Assembly: GCF_039729015.1 (NCBI RefSeq)
Contig: NZ_CP155792.1
Location: 2,996,001-3,060,000 of the forward strand
Direction: 5' to 3'
Origin: Blastococcus sp. HT6-30
Lineage (GTDB): Bacteria; Actinomycetota; Actinomycetes; Mycobacteriales; Geodermatophilaceae
DNA: 64,000 nt
In this document: piece after piece, positions 48,683 through 57,609 of the stretch
How positions within the stretch are numbered: the stretch's first letter is position 1
Layout of the letters: each line of letters begins with the position of its first letter
The notes under the pieces: model-generated
Told to the model about the DNA's origin: nothing
Database searches by the model: none
Seen by the model: only the letters and a program-made list of their open reading frames with translations
Translations under genes and position numbers: made by a program

Positions 48683-48784
48683 GTATGCCCGTCCGCGGGG
48701 CATCGTCGCGAGACGTCGACCACGGCGTGCTCCCAGCGGGTGAGCGGGGTCGGGCTCCGGGCCGCCGCAGAGGAGAATGCCGGC

Positions 48785-49780
48785 ATGACCCACGTGCTCG
48801 ATCCCGGCGCGCTGTCGGACGACGCCCGGGCGCTGTCCGCGCCGACGCCTCCCTACGACGACGTCACGCGCTCGGACTCGGCGTTCCGCGCCTTCCTCCA
48901 CGGCCTCCCGGGAGTCGACCAGGTCGGCGCCGAGGCGCGCGTCGCGACCCTGGGCACCCGGTCGATCAAGACGACGTCGAAGGCCTGGGCGATCGACACC
49001 GCCATCTCGATGGTCGACCTCACGACCCTCGAGGGCGCCGACACCCCCGGCAAGGTGCGCAGCCTGGCCGCCAAGGCCAAGCAGCCCGACCCGACCGACC
49101 CGACCACCCCGAGGGTCGCCGCCGTCTGCGTCTACGGCGACCTCGCCGGCGTCGCGCGGGATGCACTGGAGGGCACCGGCGTCCACGTCGCCGCCGTCGC
49201 CACCGCCTTCCCGAGCGGACGGGCCTCCCGCGCGGTGAAGATCGCCGATGTCCGCGACGCGGTGGCCAACGGCGCCGACGAGATCGACATGGTCATCGAC
49301 CGGGGCGCCTTCCTCACCGGCCGCTACCTCGACGTCTACGAGGAGATCGTCGCGGTGAAGGAGGCCTGCGGCGACGCGCACCTCAAGGTCATCCTCGAGA
49401 CCGGCGAGCTGGTCACCCTCGACAACGTCCGCCGGGCCAGCTGGATCGCCATGCTCGCCGGCGGCGACTTCATCAAGACGTCCACCGGCAAGGTCAGCCC
49501 CGCCGCCACCCTGCCGGTCTCGCTCGTCATGCTGCAGGCGGTCCGCGACTTCCGCGCCGCGACCGGCCGCCAGGTCGGCTTCAAGCCCGCAGGCGGCATC
49601 CGGACGACGAAGGACGCCATCAGGCATCTCGTGCTGATCAACGAGACCGTCGGCCCCGACTGGCTGCACCCCGACCGGTTCCGCTTCGGCGCCTCCGGTC
49701 TGCTCAACGACCTCCTCCTCCAGCGGCAGAAGCTGCGCACCGGCCACTACTCCGGCCCCGACCACGTCACGGTGGACTGA
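48785..49780 (+). CDS. deoC: Deoxyribose-5-phosphate aldolase
   Basis: 331 residues, the longer DeoC type. It splits 2-deoxyribose-5-phosphate into glyceraldehyde-3-phosphate and acetaldehyde. Motifs are AISMVDLTTLEGADTPGKV, AVCVYG, the Schiff-base lysine region LKVILETGEL and DFIKTSTGKVSPAAT, then VGFKPAGGIRT. Start ATG 48785 with GAGGAGA upstream. The following genes encode an aldehyde dehydrogenase and an ALDH-like protein, fitting removal of acetaldehyde. Confidence 0.94.
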   Translation: MTHVLDPGALSDDARALSAPTPPYDDVTRSDSAFRAFLHGLPGVDQVGAEARVATLGTRSIKTTSKAWAIDTAISMVDLTTLEGADTPGKVRSLAAKAKQPDPTDPTTPRVAAVCVYGDLAGVARDALEGTGVHVAAVATAFPSGRASRAVKIADVRDAVANGADEIDMVIDRGAFLTGRYLDVYEEIVAVKEACGDAHLKVILETGELVTLDNVRRASWIAMLAGGDFIKTSTGKVSPAATLPVSLVMLQAVRDFRAATGRQVGFKPAGGIRTTKDAIRHLVLINETVGPDWLHPDRFRFGASGLLNDLLLQRQKLRTGHYSGPDHVTVD

Positions 49781-49785
49781 CAGCG

Positions 49786-51231
49786 ATGACCAGCGTTTTC
49801 GAGTATGCCCCTGCCCCCGAGTCGCGCTCGATCGTCAGCATCGCCCCCTCCTACGGACTGTTCGTCGACGGGGAGTTCGTCGACGGCTCCGGCGACCCGC
49901 TCGAGACGGTGAACCCGGCCACCGAGGAGGTGCTCAGCGAGGTCGCCACCGGCACCGCCGCCGACGTCGACCGCGCCGTGGCCGCCGCCCGCCGGGCCTT
50001 CACCCGCGTGTGGGGGCCGATGCGCCCCGCCGACCGCGGCAAGTACCTGTTCCGCATCGCCCGCCTGCTGCAGGAGCGCGCCCGCGAGTTCGCCGTGCTG
50101 GAGTCACTGGACAACGGCAAGCCCATCCGGGAGTCCCGCGACATCGACGTGCCCCTCGCCGCGGCGCACTTCTTCTACCACGCGGGCTGGGCCGACAAGC
50201 TCGAGCACGCGGGCCTCGGGCCGAACCCCCGCCCACTCGGCGTGGCCGGTCAGGTCATCCCGTGGAACTTCCCGCTGCTCATGCTGGCGTGGAAGGTCGC
50301 CCCCGCGCTGGCCACCGGCAACACCGTCGTCCTCAAGCCCGCCGAGACCACCCCGCTCACCGCGCTGCTGTTCGCCGAGATCTGCCGCCAGGCCGACCTC
50401 CCGCCGGGCGTGGTCAACATCGTTCCCGGCGCGGGCGACACCGGCCGGGCGGTCGTCGAGCACCCCGACGTCGACAAGGTGGCCTTCACCGGCTCCACCG
50501 AGGTGGGCCGCTCGATCGCCCGCGCCGTCGCCGGCACAGCCAAGTTGCTGACGCTCGAGCTCGGCGGCAAGGCGGCGAACATCGTCTTCGACGACGCCCC
50601 CATCGACCAGGCCGTCGAGGGCATCGTCCAGGGCATCTTCTCCAACCAGGGGCACGTCTGCTGCGCGGGCTCCCGGCTGCTGGTGCAGGAGTCGATCCAC
50701 GACGAGGTCATCGCCGGCCTCCAGCGGCGGATCGGCACCCTGCGCGTCGGCGACCCGCTGGACAAGAACACCGACATCGGCGCGATCAACTCGCCCCAGC
50801 AGCTGGCCCGCATCCGGGAGCTGTGCGACATCGGCGAGGCGGAGGGCGCCCAGCGCTGGCAGCCACCCGGCGAGCTGCCGGCCAAGGGCTACTGGTTCCC
50901 GCCGACCGTCTTCACCGACGTCTCCCCCGCGCACCGCATCGCCCGCGACGAGGTCTTCGGCCCGGTCCTGAGCGTCCTCACCTTCCGCACCCCGGACGAG
51001 GCCGTCGCCAAGGCGAACAACAGCACGTACGGGCTGTCGGCCGGCATCTGGAGCGAGAAAGGCTCCCGGATCCTGAAGATCGCCGATCAGCTGCGCGCCG
51101 GGGTGGTGTGGGCCAACACGTTCAACAAGTTCGACCCGACGTCGCCGTTCGGCGGCTACAAGCAGTCCGGCTACGGGCGTGAGGGCGGCCGGCACGGCCT
51201 GGCGGCCTACGTGAAGGGGAACGACCAGTGA
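49786..51231 (+). CDS. Aldehyde dehydrogenase of the deoC operon
   Basis: 481 residues. Full ALDH fold: PWNFPLLMLAWKVAPALA, FTGSTEVG, the general-base LELGGKAANIVF, and catalytic Cys in NQGHVCCAGSR (about residue 292). NAD(P)-dependent oxidation of acetaldehyde from DeoC is the likely job. It begins five bases after deoC, and its stop overlaps the start of the next ALDH-like gene, so the three are coupled. Confidence 0.93.
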   Translation: MTSVFEYAPAPESRSIVSIAPSYGLFVDGEFVDGSGDPLETVNPATEEVLSEVATGTAADVDRAVAAARRAFTRVWGPMRPADRGKYLFRIARLLQERAREFAVLESLDNGKPIRESRDIDVPLAAAHFFYHAGWADKLEHAGLGPNPRPLGVAGQVIPWNFPLLMLAWKVAPALATGNTVVLKPAETTPLTALLFAEICRQADLPPGVVNIVPGAGDTGRAVVEHPDVDKVAFTGSTEVGRSIARAVAGTAKLLTLELGGKAANIVFDDAPIDQAVEGIVQGIFSNQGHVCCAGSRLLVQESIHDEVIAGLQRRIGTLRVGDPLDKNTDIGAINSPQQLARIRELCDIGEAEGAQRWQPPGELPAKGYWFPPTVFTDVSPAHRIARDEVFGPVLSVLTFRTPDEAVAKANNSTYGLSAGIWSEKGSRILKIADQLRAGVVWANTFNKFDPTSPFGGYKQSGYGREGGRHGLAAYVKGNDQ

Positions 51232-52097
51232 GCTCCGACCGTCTCGCCGTGCGCAAGACCTACAAGCTCTACGTGGGCGGCGCCTTTCCGCGCTCGGAGA
51301 GCGGCCGCACCTACGAGGTGACCGACGCCCGGGGCCACTTCCTCGCCAACGTCGCCCGCGCCTCCCGCAAGGACGCCCGGGACGCCGTCGCCGCCGCCCG
51401 CGCTGCCTTCCGCGCGTGGTCCGGCGCCACCGCCTACAACCGCGGCCAGGTGCTCTACCGGGTGGCCGAGGTGATGGAGGGCCGGCACGTCCAGTTCTGC
51501 GAGGAGGTCGCCGCCGCCGAGGGCCTGTCGGCGGCCAAGGCACGGGCCGCCGTCGACGCCGCCATCGACCGCTGGGTCTGGTACGCCGGCTGGACCGACA
51601 AGCTCGCCGCCGTCCTGGGCAGCACCAACCCGGTCGCCGGGCCGTACTTCGACTTCTCGCTGCCCGAGCCCTCCGGCGTCGTCGCCGTCCTGGCCCCGCA
51701 GCAGTCGAGCCTGCTGGGCCTGGTCAGCGTGCTGGCCCCGGTCCTGGCCACGGGGAACACCGCCGTCGTCGTCACCTCCGCGGAGCGGCCGATCCCGGCC
51801 GTCACCCTCGGTGAGGTGCTGGCGACCAGCGACGTCCCCGGCGGGGTGGCCAACCTGCTCACCGGCGACGCCGAGGAGCTGGGCCCGTGGCTGGCCGAGC
51901 ACGCCGACGTCGACGGCATCGATCTCACCGGCGCCCCCGCCGGGCGGGCCATGGAGTTCGAGCGGGAGGCCGCCGGGACCCTCAAGCGCGTCGTCCGCCC
52001 GCCGGCCACCGAGCCCGACTGGACCGCCGACCCCGGCCTGTCGCGCATGACCCCGTTCCTGGAGACCAAAACGGTCTGGCATCCGATGGGCGTGTGA
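51228..52097 (+). CDS. Truncated ALDH-like protein lacking the catalytic cysteine domain
   Basis: 289 residues, covering only the NAD-binding half of the ALDH fold (KLYVGGAFPRSESGRTYEV, ARAAFRAWSGATAYNRGQVLYR, PSGVVAVLAPQQSSLLGL, LTGDAEELGPWLAEHADVDGIDLTG). The FTGSxxxG loop, LELGGK Glu and the active-site Cys are absent, and the C-terminus diverges before a normal stop. Because the frame is intact, codon use is normal, and the gene is GTGA-coupled to an active ALDH, it looks like a maintained pseudoenzyme rather than decay. ALDH16-type proteins also pair an active and an inactive ALDH domain. Confidence 0.82.
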   Translation: MSSDRLAVRKTYKLYVGGAFPRSESGRTYEVTDARGHFLANVARASRKDARDAVAAARAAFRAWSGATAYNRGQVLYRVAEVMEGRHVQFCEEVAAAEGLSAAKARAAVDAAIDRWVWYAGWTDKLAAVLGSTNPVAGPYFDFSLPEPSGVVAVLAPQQSSLLGLVSVLAPVLATGNTAVVVTSAERPIPAVTLGEVLATSDVPGGVANLLTGDAEELGPWLAEHADVDGIDLTGAPAGRAMEFEREAAGTLKRVVRPPATEPDWTADPGLSRMTPFLETKTVWHPMGV

Positions 52098-52099
52098 GG

Positions 52100-52178
52100 C
52101 GCCGTCCGGAGGCTCGCCGTGAGCCTGCGGACGGCGCGGGGACGGGTCCTCCTCCTGGCATCCGGGTGCCAGGAGGAG
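52100..52178 (+). terminator. Two tandem GC hairpins ending the deoC operon
   Basis: The first stem (GCGCCGTCCG with an inner AGGCTC) spans 52100-52138 with one G-G mismatch and a GCCGT loop. The second is a perfect 12-bp stem (52149-52160 with 52167-52178) and a 6-nt loop. Neither has a T-run. Together they lie just after the ALDH-like stop and just before the lpd promoter at 52216. Confidence 0.75.
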
Positions 52179-52215
52179 CCGCTGCGGGGGGCGGCGTCGC
52201 GATCCGGCACCGGTC

Positions 52216-52221
52216 TAGGCT
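52216..52221 (+). promoter_or_regulatory. TAGGCT -10 box of leaderless lpd
   Basis: TAGGCT ends six bases before GTG 52228, so the lpd transcript should start at or within a base of the start codon. No Shine-Dalgarno is present, consistent with that. Confidence 0.65.
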
Positions 52222-52227
52222 CGGACC

Positions 52228-53634
52228 GTGCCGCATTTCGACGTCGTCGTCCTCGGAGCCGGGCCCGGTGGGTACGTGGCCGCGATCCGCGCCGCGCAGC
52301 TGGGCAAGAGCGTGGCCGTGGTGGAGTCGCAGTACTGGGGCGGGGTCTGCCTGAACGTGGGCTGCATCCCGTCGAAGGCGCTGCTGCGCAACGCGGAGCT
52401 CGCCCACCTGGTGCGCGACGAGGCGAAGACCTTCGGCATCTCCGGGGACGTCTCCTTCGACTTCGGCGCAGCCTTCGACCGCAGCCGCACCGTCGCCGAC
52501 GGCCGCGTCAAGGGCGTGCACTTCCTGATGAAGAAGAACAAGATCACCGAGTTCGACGGCTGGGGCACCTTCACCGACCCGCACACCCTGCAGGTCGGCC
52601 TCAACGCCGGTGGCGAGGAGACGGTCACCTTCGACAACGTGATCATCGCGACCGGGGCGCACACCCGATTCCTGCCGGGCACGAAGCTGTCGGAGCGCGT
52701 GGTCACCTACGAGGAGCAGATCCTCAGCCGCGAGCTGCCGAAGAACATCATCATCGCCGGAGCCGGCGCCATCGGCGTCGAGTTCGCCTTCGTGCTGCGC
52801 AACTACGGCGTGCAGGTCACCATCGTCGAGTTCGCCGACCGGGTGCTGCCGCTGGAGGACGCCGCCGTCTCCAAGGAGCTGGCCAAGGCCTACCGGAAGC
52901 TCGGCGTCGAGGTGCTCACCTCCACCAAGGTCGAGCGGATCGACGACTCCGGCGACCAGGTCACGGTCACCGTCTCCGACGCCAAGGGCACCCGCGAGCT
53001 GCACGCGGACAAGGTCATGCAGGCCATCGGCTTCGTCCCCCGCGTCGAGGGCTACGGCCTGGAGAAGCTGGGCGTCGAGCTGACCGACCGCGTCCGCGCG
53101 ATCGCCATCGACGACCGCATGCGCACCAACGTGCCGCACGTGTACGCGATCGGCGACGTCACCGCCAAGCTGATGCTCGCGCACGTGGCCGAGGCCCAGG
53201 GCGTCGTCGCCGCCGAGACGATCGCCGGCGCGGAGACGATGGAGCTGGACTACGTGATGATGCCGCGGGCCACGTTCTGCTCGCCGCAGGTCGCCAGCTT
53301 CGGCTACACCGAGGCGCAGGCCCGCGAGCTGGCCGACCAGAAGGGCTGGAAGATCAAGGTCTCCCAGTTCCCCTTCACCGCCAACGGCAAGGCCCAGGGC
53401 CTGGCCGAGCCCGGCGGCTTCGTCAAGCTGATCGCCGACGAGACCCACGGCGAGCTGCTCGGCGGCCACCTCGTCGGGCCCGAGGTCACCGAGCTGCTGC
53501 CCGAGCTCACCCTCGCGCAGAAGTGGGACCTCACGGCGACCGAGCTCGCCCGCAACGTGCACGCCCACCCCACGCTGAGCGAGGGTCTGCAGGAGGCGAT
53601 CCACGGCCTGGCCGGCCACATGATCAACCTCTGA
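52228..53634 (+). CDS. lpd: Dihydrolipoamide dehydrogenase
   Basis: 468 residues. FAD motif [20 protein letters not shown], redox disulfide [13 protein letters not shown] (Cys about 41 and 46), second dinucleotide motif [25 protein letters not shown], and the C-terminal HAHPTLSE with the His/Glu dyad. It is the E3 component of pyruvate and 2-oxoglutarate dehydrogenase complexes. Both cysteines are present, unlike LpdA at 27.6 kb. Confidence 0.95.
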   Translation: MPHFDVVVLGAGPGGYVAAIRAAQLGKSVAVVESQYWGGVCLNVGCIPSKALLRNAELAHLVRDEAKTFGISGDVSFDFGAAFDRSRTVADGRVKGVHFLMKKNKITEFDGWGTFTDPHTLQVGLNAGGEETVTFDNVIIATGAHTRFLPGTKLSERVVTYEEQILSRELPKNIIIAGAGAIGVEFAFVLRNYGVQVTIVEFADRVLPLEDAAVSKELAKAYRKLGVEVLTSTKVERIDDSGDQVTVTVSDAKGTRELHADKVMQAIGFVPRVEGYGLEKLGVELTDRVRAIAIDDRMRTNVPHVYAIGDVTAKLMLAHVAEAQGVVAAETIAGAETMELDYVMMPRATFCSPQVASFGYTEAQARELADQKGWKIKVSQFPFTANGKAQGLAEPGGFVKLIADETHGELLGGHLVGPEVTELLPELTLAQKWDLTATELARNVHAHPTLSEGLQEAIHGLAGHMINL

Positions 53635-53699
53635 CCGGCCCGGGCGGATCCCCCGCCACCCGGAGATGCGCCGCTCGCCCGACAGGGCAGGATGGTCGG

Positions 53700-55094
53700 G
53701 TGGCCAGGCCCAGCATCGTCCCCATCGCACTGACCCTCGACGACCGCACGGGGTACACCCTGTGGGCTCCGCCGTGGGAGGAGGACGGCGAGGAGTGGCA
53801 GGCGTTCCTCGGCACCACCGAGGGCGACGCGGTGGGCGGGCGTGCCATGGTGCACCTCTTCCCGACGCCGGCGAAGCTCGCCGCTTTCTGCCGCACCAGC
53901 ACCGACCACGACCTGGCCGACCACCCGGTGTGGCCGGTCGTCGCCGGGCTGGGCGCCCCCGACCTGACCCCCGACGAGGACCACCGGTACGACTTCGACG
54001 GCGTGTACGACATCGCCGCCGAGAACCCCGACCGGTGGGCCGTGGAGGAGCTGGCGGCGACCGTCGACATGGTCAGCCGCCTGGCCGAGTGCCTGGACAC
54101 CACCGACGAGGACGACGACGAGGACCAGTTCGAGGCCGTCGCCGAGTTCGCCGCCAAGCCGGAGATCGGCTCCCTGGGGCTGGGGGTGGAGGCGTTCGTC
54201 GGGCGCTCCGGCGAGGACGCGTGGATCGGCGTCGGCAGCGTCTTCGACGAGTTGTGGGAGGACGTCGTCGAGGAGCTCTCCGACCACCTCGACTGGACCG
54301 GCGGCGGCACCGCCACGGTGGAGGAGTACCCCTCGGCCTCCGAGGCCGCCGAGCAGGACGCCGGCCGCACCCTCCCCGAGGAGGACGACGAGGACGAGGA
54401 CGACGACGCCCCCGCCGTTCCGGACCGGGCCACCGACGCCGCAGCCACCGGGGCGACCGCCGCGTCGGTGGCGCGCGGAGGCGGCGTGCGCACCATCGCG
54501 CGCGGCAGTCGGGTCACCGCCTCCCCCGCCGCGGTCGCCGCCGCCGCCGAGTTCTGGGAGGCCGTCGGCATCCTCCCGGTCGAGGTCGTCGTCCCGGAGG
54601 GCGCCGGGGTGACCCTGCGCTGCTACGTGGAGGACGTCGCCCGCTTCCTGGGCCGCGACGGCGAGGTCTTCGTGTTCGACACCCCGGCCGACCTGGCGCG
54701 CTTCTGCGCGGGCAACGAGCGGCACGACCTCAGCGAGATCGCCTCGTGGCCCGAGGTCGCCGACACCGACACCCTGCCACTGCCCGCGGAGCAGGACCGC
54801 TACGACCTGACCGAGCTCTCCGAGGTCCTCGCGGAGGTGGCCGACGGCGCCGCCGGGCTGGTGCCCCACCGGGCCCTGGTGCAGCCGGTCGAGGGCGTGC
54901 GCGACCTCGCCGAGTACGCCGGCCTGTCGCGGGTCGACGAGCTGCTCGCGCCGACGGCGCCGCTGGGCCGGGCCGTCGCCCGCGCCGACCGGCAGCCCGA
55001 CACCGCGCTCACCGCCCCGGACGCGGCGCAGCTGCGCCCGGCCTGGGACGAGATCGTCACCTCGGTCAGCGGCGCTCTGGTCTTCCGCGACTGA
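53700..55094 (+). CDS. Actinobacterial hypothetical protein with an internal duplication
   Basis: 464 residues from GTG 53700 (CAGGAT box six bases upstream). The N-half reads LWAPPWEEDGEEWQAFLG, then FPTPAKLAAFCR and HDLADHPVWPVV followed by DHRYDF. The C-half repeats the pattern as FDTPADLARFC, HDLSEIASWPEV and QDRYDL. A very acidic linker (EEDDEDEDDD) separates them. No known catalytic motif was seen. Located between lpd and a DEAD-box helicase and closed by a strong hairpin. Cytoplasmic; function unknown. Confidence 0.75.
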   Translation: MARPSIVPIALTLDDRTGYTLWAPPWEEDGEEWQAFLGTTEGDAVGGRAMVHLFPTPAKLAAFCRTSTDHDLADHPVWPVVAGLGAPDLTPDEDHRYDFDGVYDIAAENPDRWAVEELAATVDMVSRLAECLDTTDEDDDEDQFEAVAEFAAKPEIGSLGLGVEAFVGRSGEDAWIGVGSVFDELWEDVVEELSDHLDWTGGGTATVEEYPSASEAAEQDAGRTLPEEDDEDEDDDAPAVPDRATDAAATGATAASVARGGGVRTIARGSRVTASPAAVAAAAEFWEAVGILPVEVVVPEGAGVTLRCYVEDVARFLGRDGEVFVFDTPADLARFCAGNERHDLSEIASWPEVADTDTLPLPAEQDRYDLTELSEVLAEVADGAAGLVPHRALVQPVEGVRDLAEYAGLSRVDELLAPTAPLGRAVARADRQPDTALTAPDAAQLRPAWDEIVTSVSGALVFRD

Positions 55095-55105
55095 CGGTCC
55101 CCCCG

Positions 55106-55157
55106 ACGACGACGGCGGCCCGCCCCGGAGAGATCCGGGACGGGCCGCCGTCGTCGT
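55106..55157. terminator. 17-bp stem hairpin between convergent genes
   Basis: A perfect 17-bp stem (55106-55122 with 55141-55157) continues into a second 5-bp stem (CCCGG/CCGGG) with a six-base loop after a single unpaired base on each side. No T-run. It separates the duplicated hypothetical gene from the convergent DEAD-box gene and probably stops both transcripts. Confidence 0.82.
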
Positions 55158-55172
55158 GGGTGGTGCGGGTGC

Positions 55173-56672
55173 TCAGCCCTGGCGCGGGGGACGCCCCGAG
55201 CGCTCACCGGCGAACCGGCGCTCACCCCCGGGTCGGCCGGAGCGCTCGCCGCCGCCGGAGCGGTTGCGGTCGCCGTAGGACCGGCGCGGGCCGCCGCGGG
55301 AACCGCCGGGGCGGTCGCCGTCACGGCGCGGACGGCCGCCGGGGCCACCGCCGCCGCGACGCATGTCGCGCTGGGTGCGCTCCTTGGGCTCCACCGGGAT
55401 GCCGGAGGCGACCAGGTCCAGGATCGGCTGGTCGCCCGGACGGGTCCGGTCGAGGGGCGGGTCGACCTTGGCCGTGCGGAACCGGCGCTTGGCCTGACCG
55501 ACCTGGTCGGGCAGCAGCAGCGAGACGACGACACCCGCCGCCCCGGCGCGGGCGGTGCGGCCCGAGCGGTGCAGGTAGGTCTTGGCGTCCGTCGGCGGGT
55601 CGTAGTGCAGGACCAGCGAGACGTCGTCGACGTGGATGCCGCGGGCGGCGACGTCGGTGGCGACGAGGACCGGCGAGCGGGCGTCGGTGAACTCCTCCAG
55701 CGCACGCTTGCGCGCCGCCTGGGGCAGCCCGCCGTGGATGGCCTCGGCCTTGATCCCGGCGGCCTTGAGGTTCTCGGCGAGCCGGTCCACGCCCAGCTGG
55801 GTGCGGGCGAAGATGATCGTGCGGCCGGGACGGCCGGCGAGCTCGGTGGCCACCTGCAGCTTGTCGCGGAAGGCGAGGCTGAAGGCCAGGTGCTCGGCCG
55901 GCGGGGCGTCGTCGCCGGCCCGCTTGACCTCGTGCCGGGCCGGGTCCTTGAGGTAGCGGCGGACCAGGCTGTCGACCTCGCCGTCCAGGGTGGCCGAGAA
56001 CAGCAGCCGCTGGGCGTTGCGGTCGGTCTGGTCGAGCAGCTCCTTGACGACCGGGAGGAACCCCAGGTCGGCCATGAAGTCGGCCTCGTCCAGCACGGTC
56101 ACGACCACCTCGGCCAGGGTGCACTCGCCCTGGCTGATCAGGTCCTGCAGCCGGCCGGGGGTGGCGATGACGACGTCGACGCCGCGGCGCAGCTGCTGGA
56201 TCTGCCGGTACATGGGCGCGCCGCCGTAGACCGTGGCGAGCTGGAGGCCCATGGCCTGGCCGAGCGGGGCCAGCGCGTCGTGCACCTGCTGCGCCAGCTC
56301 GCGGGTCGGGACGAGCACCAGGCCACGCGGGGCGCGGCGGCCCTGCTTGGCGTCGGCGCCGATGCGGGCGAGCAGGGGCAGGCCGAAGGCCAGCGTCTTG
56401 CCCGACCCCGTGGCGGCCTTGCCGAGCACGTCGCGCCCCGCGAGGGCGTCCGGCAGGGCGGAGGTCTGGATGGCGAAGGGGCGGTGGATGCCGCGCCGCT
56501 CGAGCGCGGTCACCAGCGGCTGGGGCAGGCCCAGCTGGTGGAAGGTGGGACCCGTCGGGGCCTCGACGGTGTGCTCCGCCGCGGCGTCCGCGGCGGTGTT
56601 CTCGACAACGTTCTCAGGGGTGTTCTGACCAGTCGTGTTCGACTCGAACGAGACAGGGTGGACCACAGTCAT
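55173..56672 (-). CDS. DEAD-box RNA helicase with RGG-rich tail
   Basis: 499 residues. Motifs in order: Q-motif FHQLGLPQPLV, ATGSGKT, PTRELAQQ, TPGRLQD, DEAD (VLDEADFMADLGF), SATL, IIFARTQ, VATDVAARGIHV and HRSGRTARAG. The last 75 residues are Arg/Gly-rich, a nonspecific RNA-binding tail. RhlE-like enzymes unwind structured RNA in ribosome biogenesis and cold adaptation. The 247-bp gap upstream (56673-56919) may include a long leader, a common site of cold-shock control; no clear structure was identified there. Confidence 0.94.
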   Translation of the reverse strand: MTVVHPVSFESNTTGQNTPENVVENTAADAAAEHTVEAPTGPTFHQLGLPQPLVTALERRGIHRPFAIQTSALPDALAGRDVLGKAATGSGKTLAFGLPLLARIGADAKQGRRAPRGLVLVPTRELAQQVHDALAPLGQAMGLQLATVYGGAPMYRQIQQLRRGVDVVIATPGRLQDLISQGECTLAEVVVTVLDEADFMADLGFLPVVKELLDQTDRNAQRLLFSATLDGEVDSLVRRYLKDPARHEVKRAGDDAPPAEHLAFSLAFRDKLQVATELAGRPGRTIIFARTQLGVDRLAENLKAAGIKAEAIHGGLPQAARKRALEEFTDARSPVLVATDVAARGIHVDDVSLVLHYDPPTDAKTYLHRSGRTARAGAAGVVVSLLLPDQVGQAKRRFRTAKVDPPLDRTRPGDQPILDLVASGIPVEPKERTQRDMRRGGGGPGGRPRRDGDRPGGSRGGPRRSYGDRNRSGGGERSGRPGGERRFAGERSGRPPRQG

Positions 56673-56919
56673 GCGGGGTGGGGCTCCGATACTGCTCGGA
56701 GCGCGTCCCGTGAGAGAGGGAGAGCGCCGTCACGTACCGGCGTCCTCACTTGGCGATCGTCTGCGCCCAGGTGTGGAACGCGTGATCTGCACGGATGCGC
56801 TCGTGCCCGGACAAACCGTCCGGGAGGATGACCGGCCTTGTGCCGGTACGCCTACGGTAGCAGCGAAGATCGCGACGCTGTTCCCGCGACCGAGGGTGAC
56901 GGGCGCCACGCCGGCGGTG

Positions 56920-57606
56920 TCAGTAGGGCTCCTCGTCGGCGTCGCCGGCGCTGACCGACAGCACGCCGTCGAGGTCGGCCAGCCACGCCGCCAGCGCCGT
57001 CACCGGCCCGGTGCCCTCCACCGAGAGCCGCACGGTCGCCTGCCGCACGGCGGTGCCGCCGTCGTCGGCGGCCGTGCGCAGGTCGCGGACGGTGAACCCG
57101 CGCTGCGTGCACTCGGCCAGCGCCCGGCGGAGCACGCCCTCGCCGTCCCGGTAGGTGAGCGTCAGCGAGTGCACCCGGGTGGCCCGGCCGGACAGCCGGC
57201 GGGCGAGCGGGGTGAAGCCGTAGGAGACGACGAAGTGCGCGGCCGTCGCGACGACGGCGAGGAGCCACAGGCCCGCCCCCGCCGCCATCCCCACGGCGGC
57301 GGTCAGCCAGACGATCGCGGCCGTCGTCAGCCCGCGGACCGCGTCGCGGCGGACGAAGATCAGCCCGCCCCCGATGAAGCCCAGCCCGGAGACGACCTGC
57401 GCGGCCACCCGGGAGTCACCGAACTGCGCCTGGCTGATGACCATGAACAGCGCCGCGGCGAAGCCGACGACGGTGAGGGTCCGCAGCCCCGCCGCCTTGT
57501 GGCGGAGCTCCCGCTCGAAGCCGATGAGCGCCGACAGCACGAACGCGACCCCCAGGTCGCCCACCTGGGCCCAGGTCTGCCCGGTCGGACCGGCGAGCTC
57601 CGACAC
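56920..57606 (-). CDS. MgtC/SapB family membrane protein
   Basis: 228 residues. About four to five transmembrane helices carry the family signature LSALIGFERELRHKAAGLRT and GLGFIGGGLIFV, followed by a soluble ACT-like C-terminal domain of about 90 residues. MgtC-like proteins affect Mg homeostasis and F-ATPase in pathogens; the role here is unknown. GTG 57606 follows the add stop by three bases. Confidence 0.88.
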   Translation of the reverse strand: MSELAGPTGQTWAQVGDLGVAFVLSALIGFERELRHKAAGLRTLTVVGFAAALFMVISQAQFGDSRVAAQVVSGLGFIGGGLIFVRRDAVRGLTTAAIVWLTAAVGMAAGAGLWLLAVVATAAHFVVSYGFTPLARRLSGRATRVHSLTLTYRDGEGVLRRALAECTQRGFTVRDLRTAADDGGTAVRQATVRLSVEGTGPVTALAAWLADLDGVLSVSAGDADEEPY

Positions 57607-57609
57607 CGG

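Noticed and set aside
51228-52097. Treating the short ALDH-like gene as a pseudogene
   Set aside because: The frame is intact, codon use is normal, and it is coupled to the upstream gene with a strong terminator after its stop.
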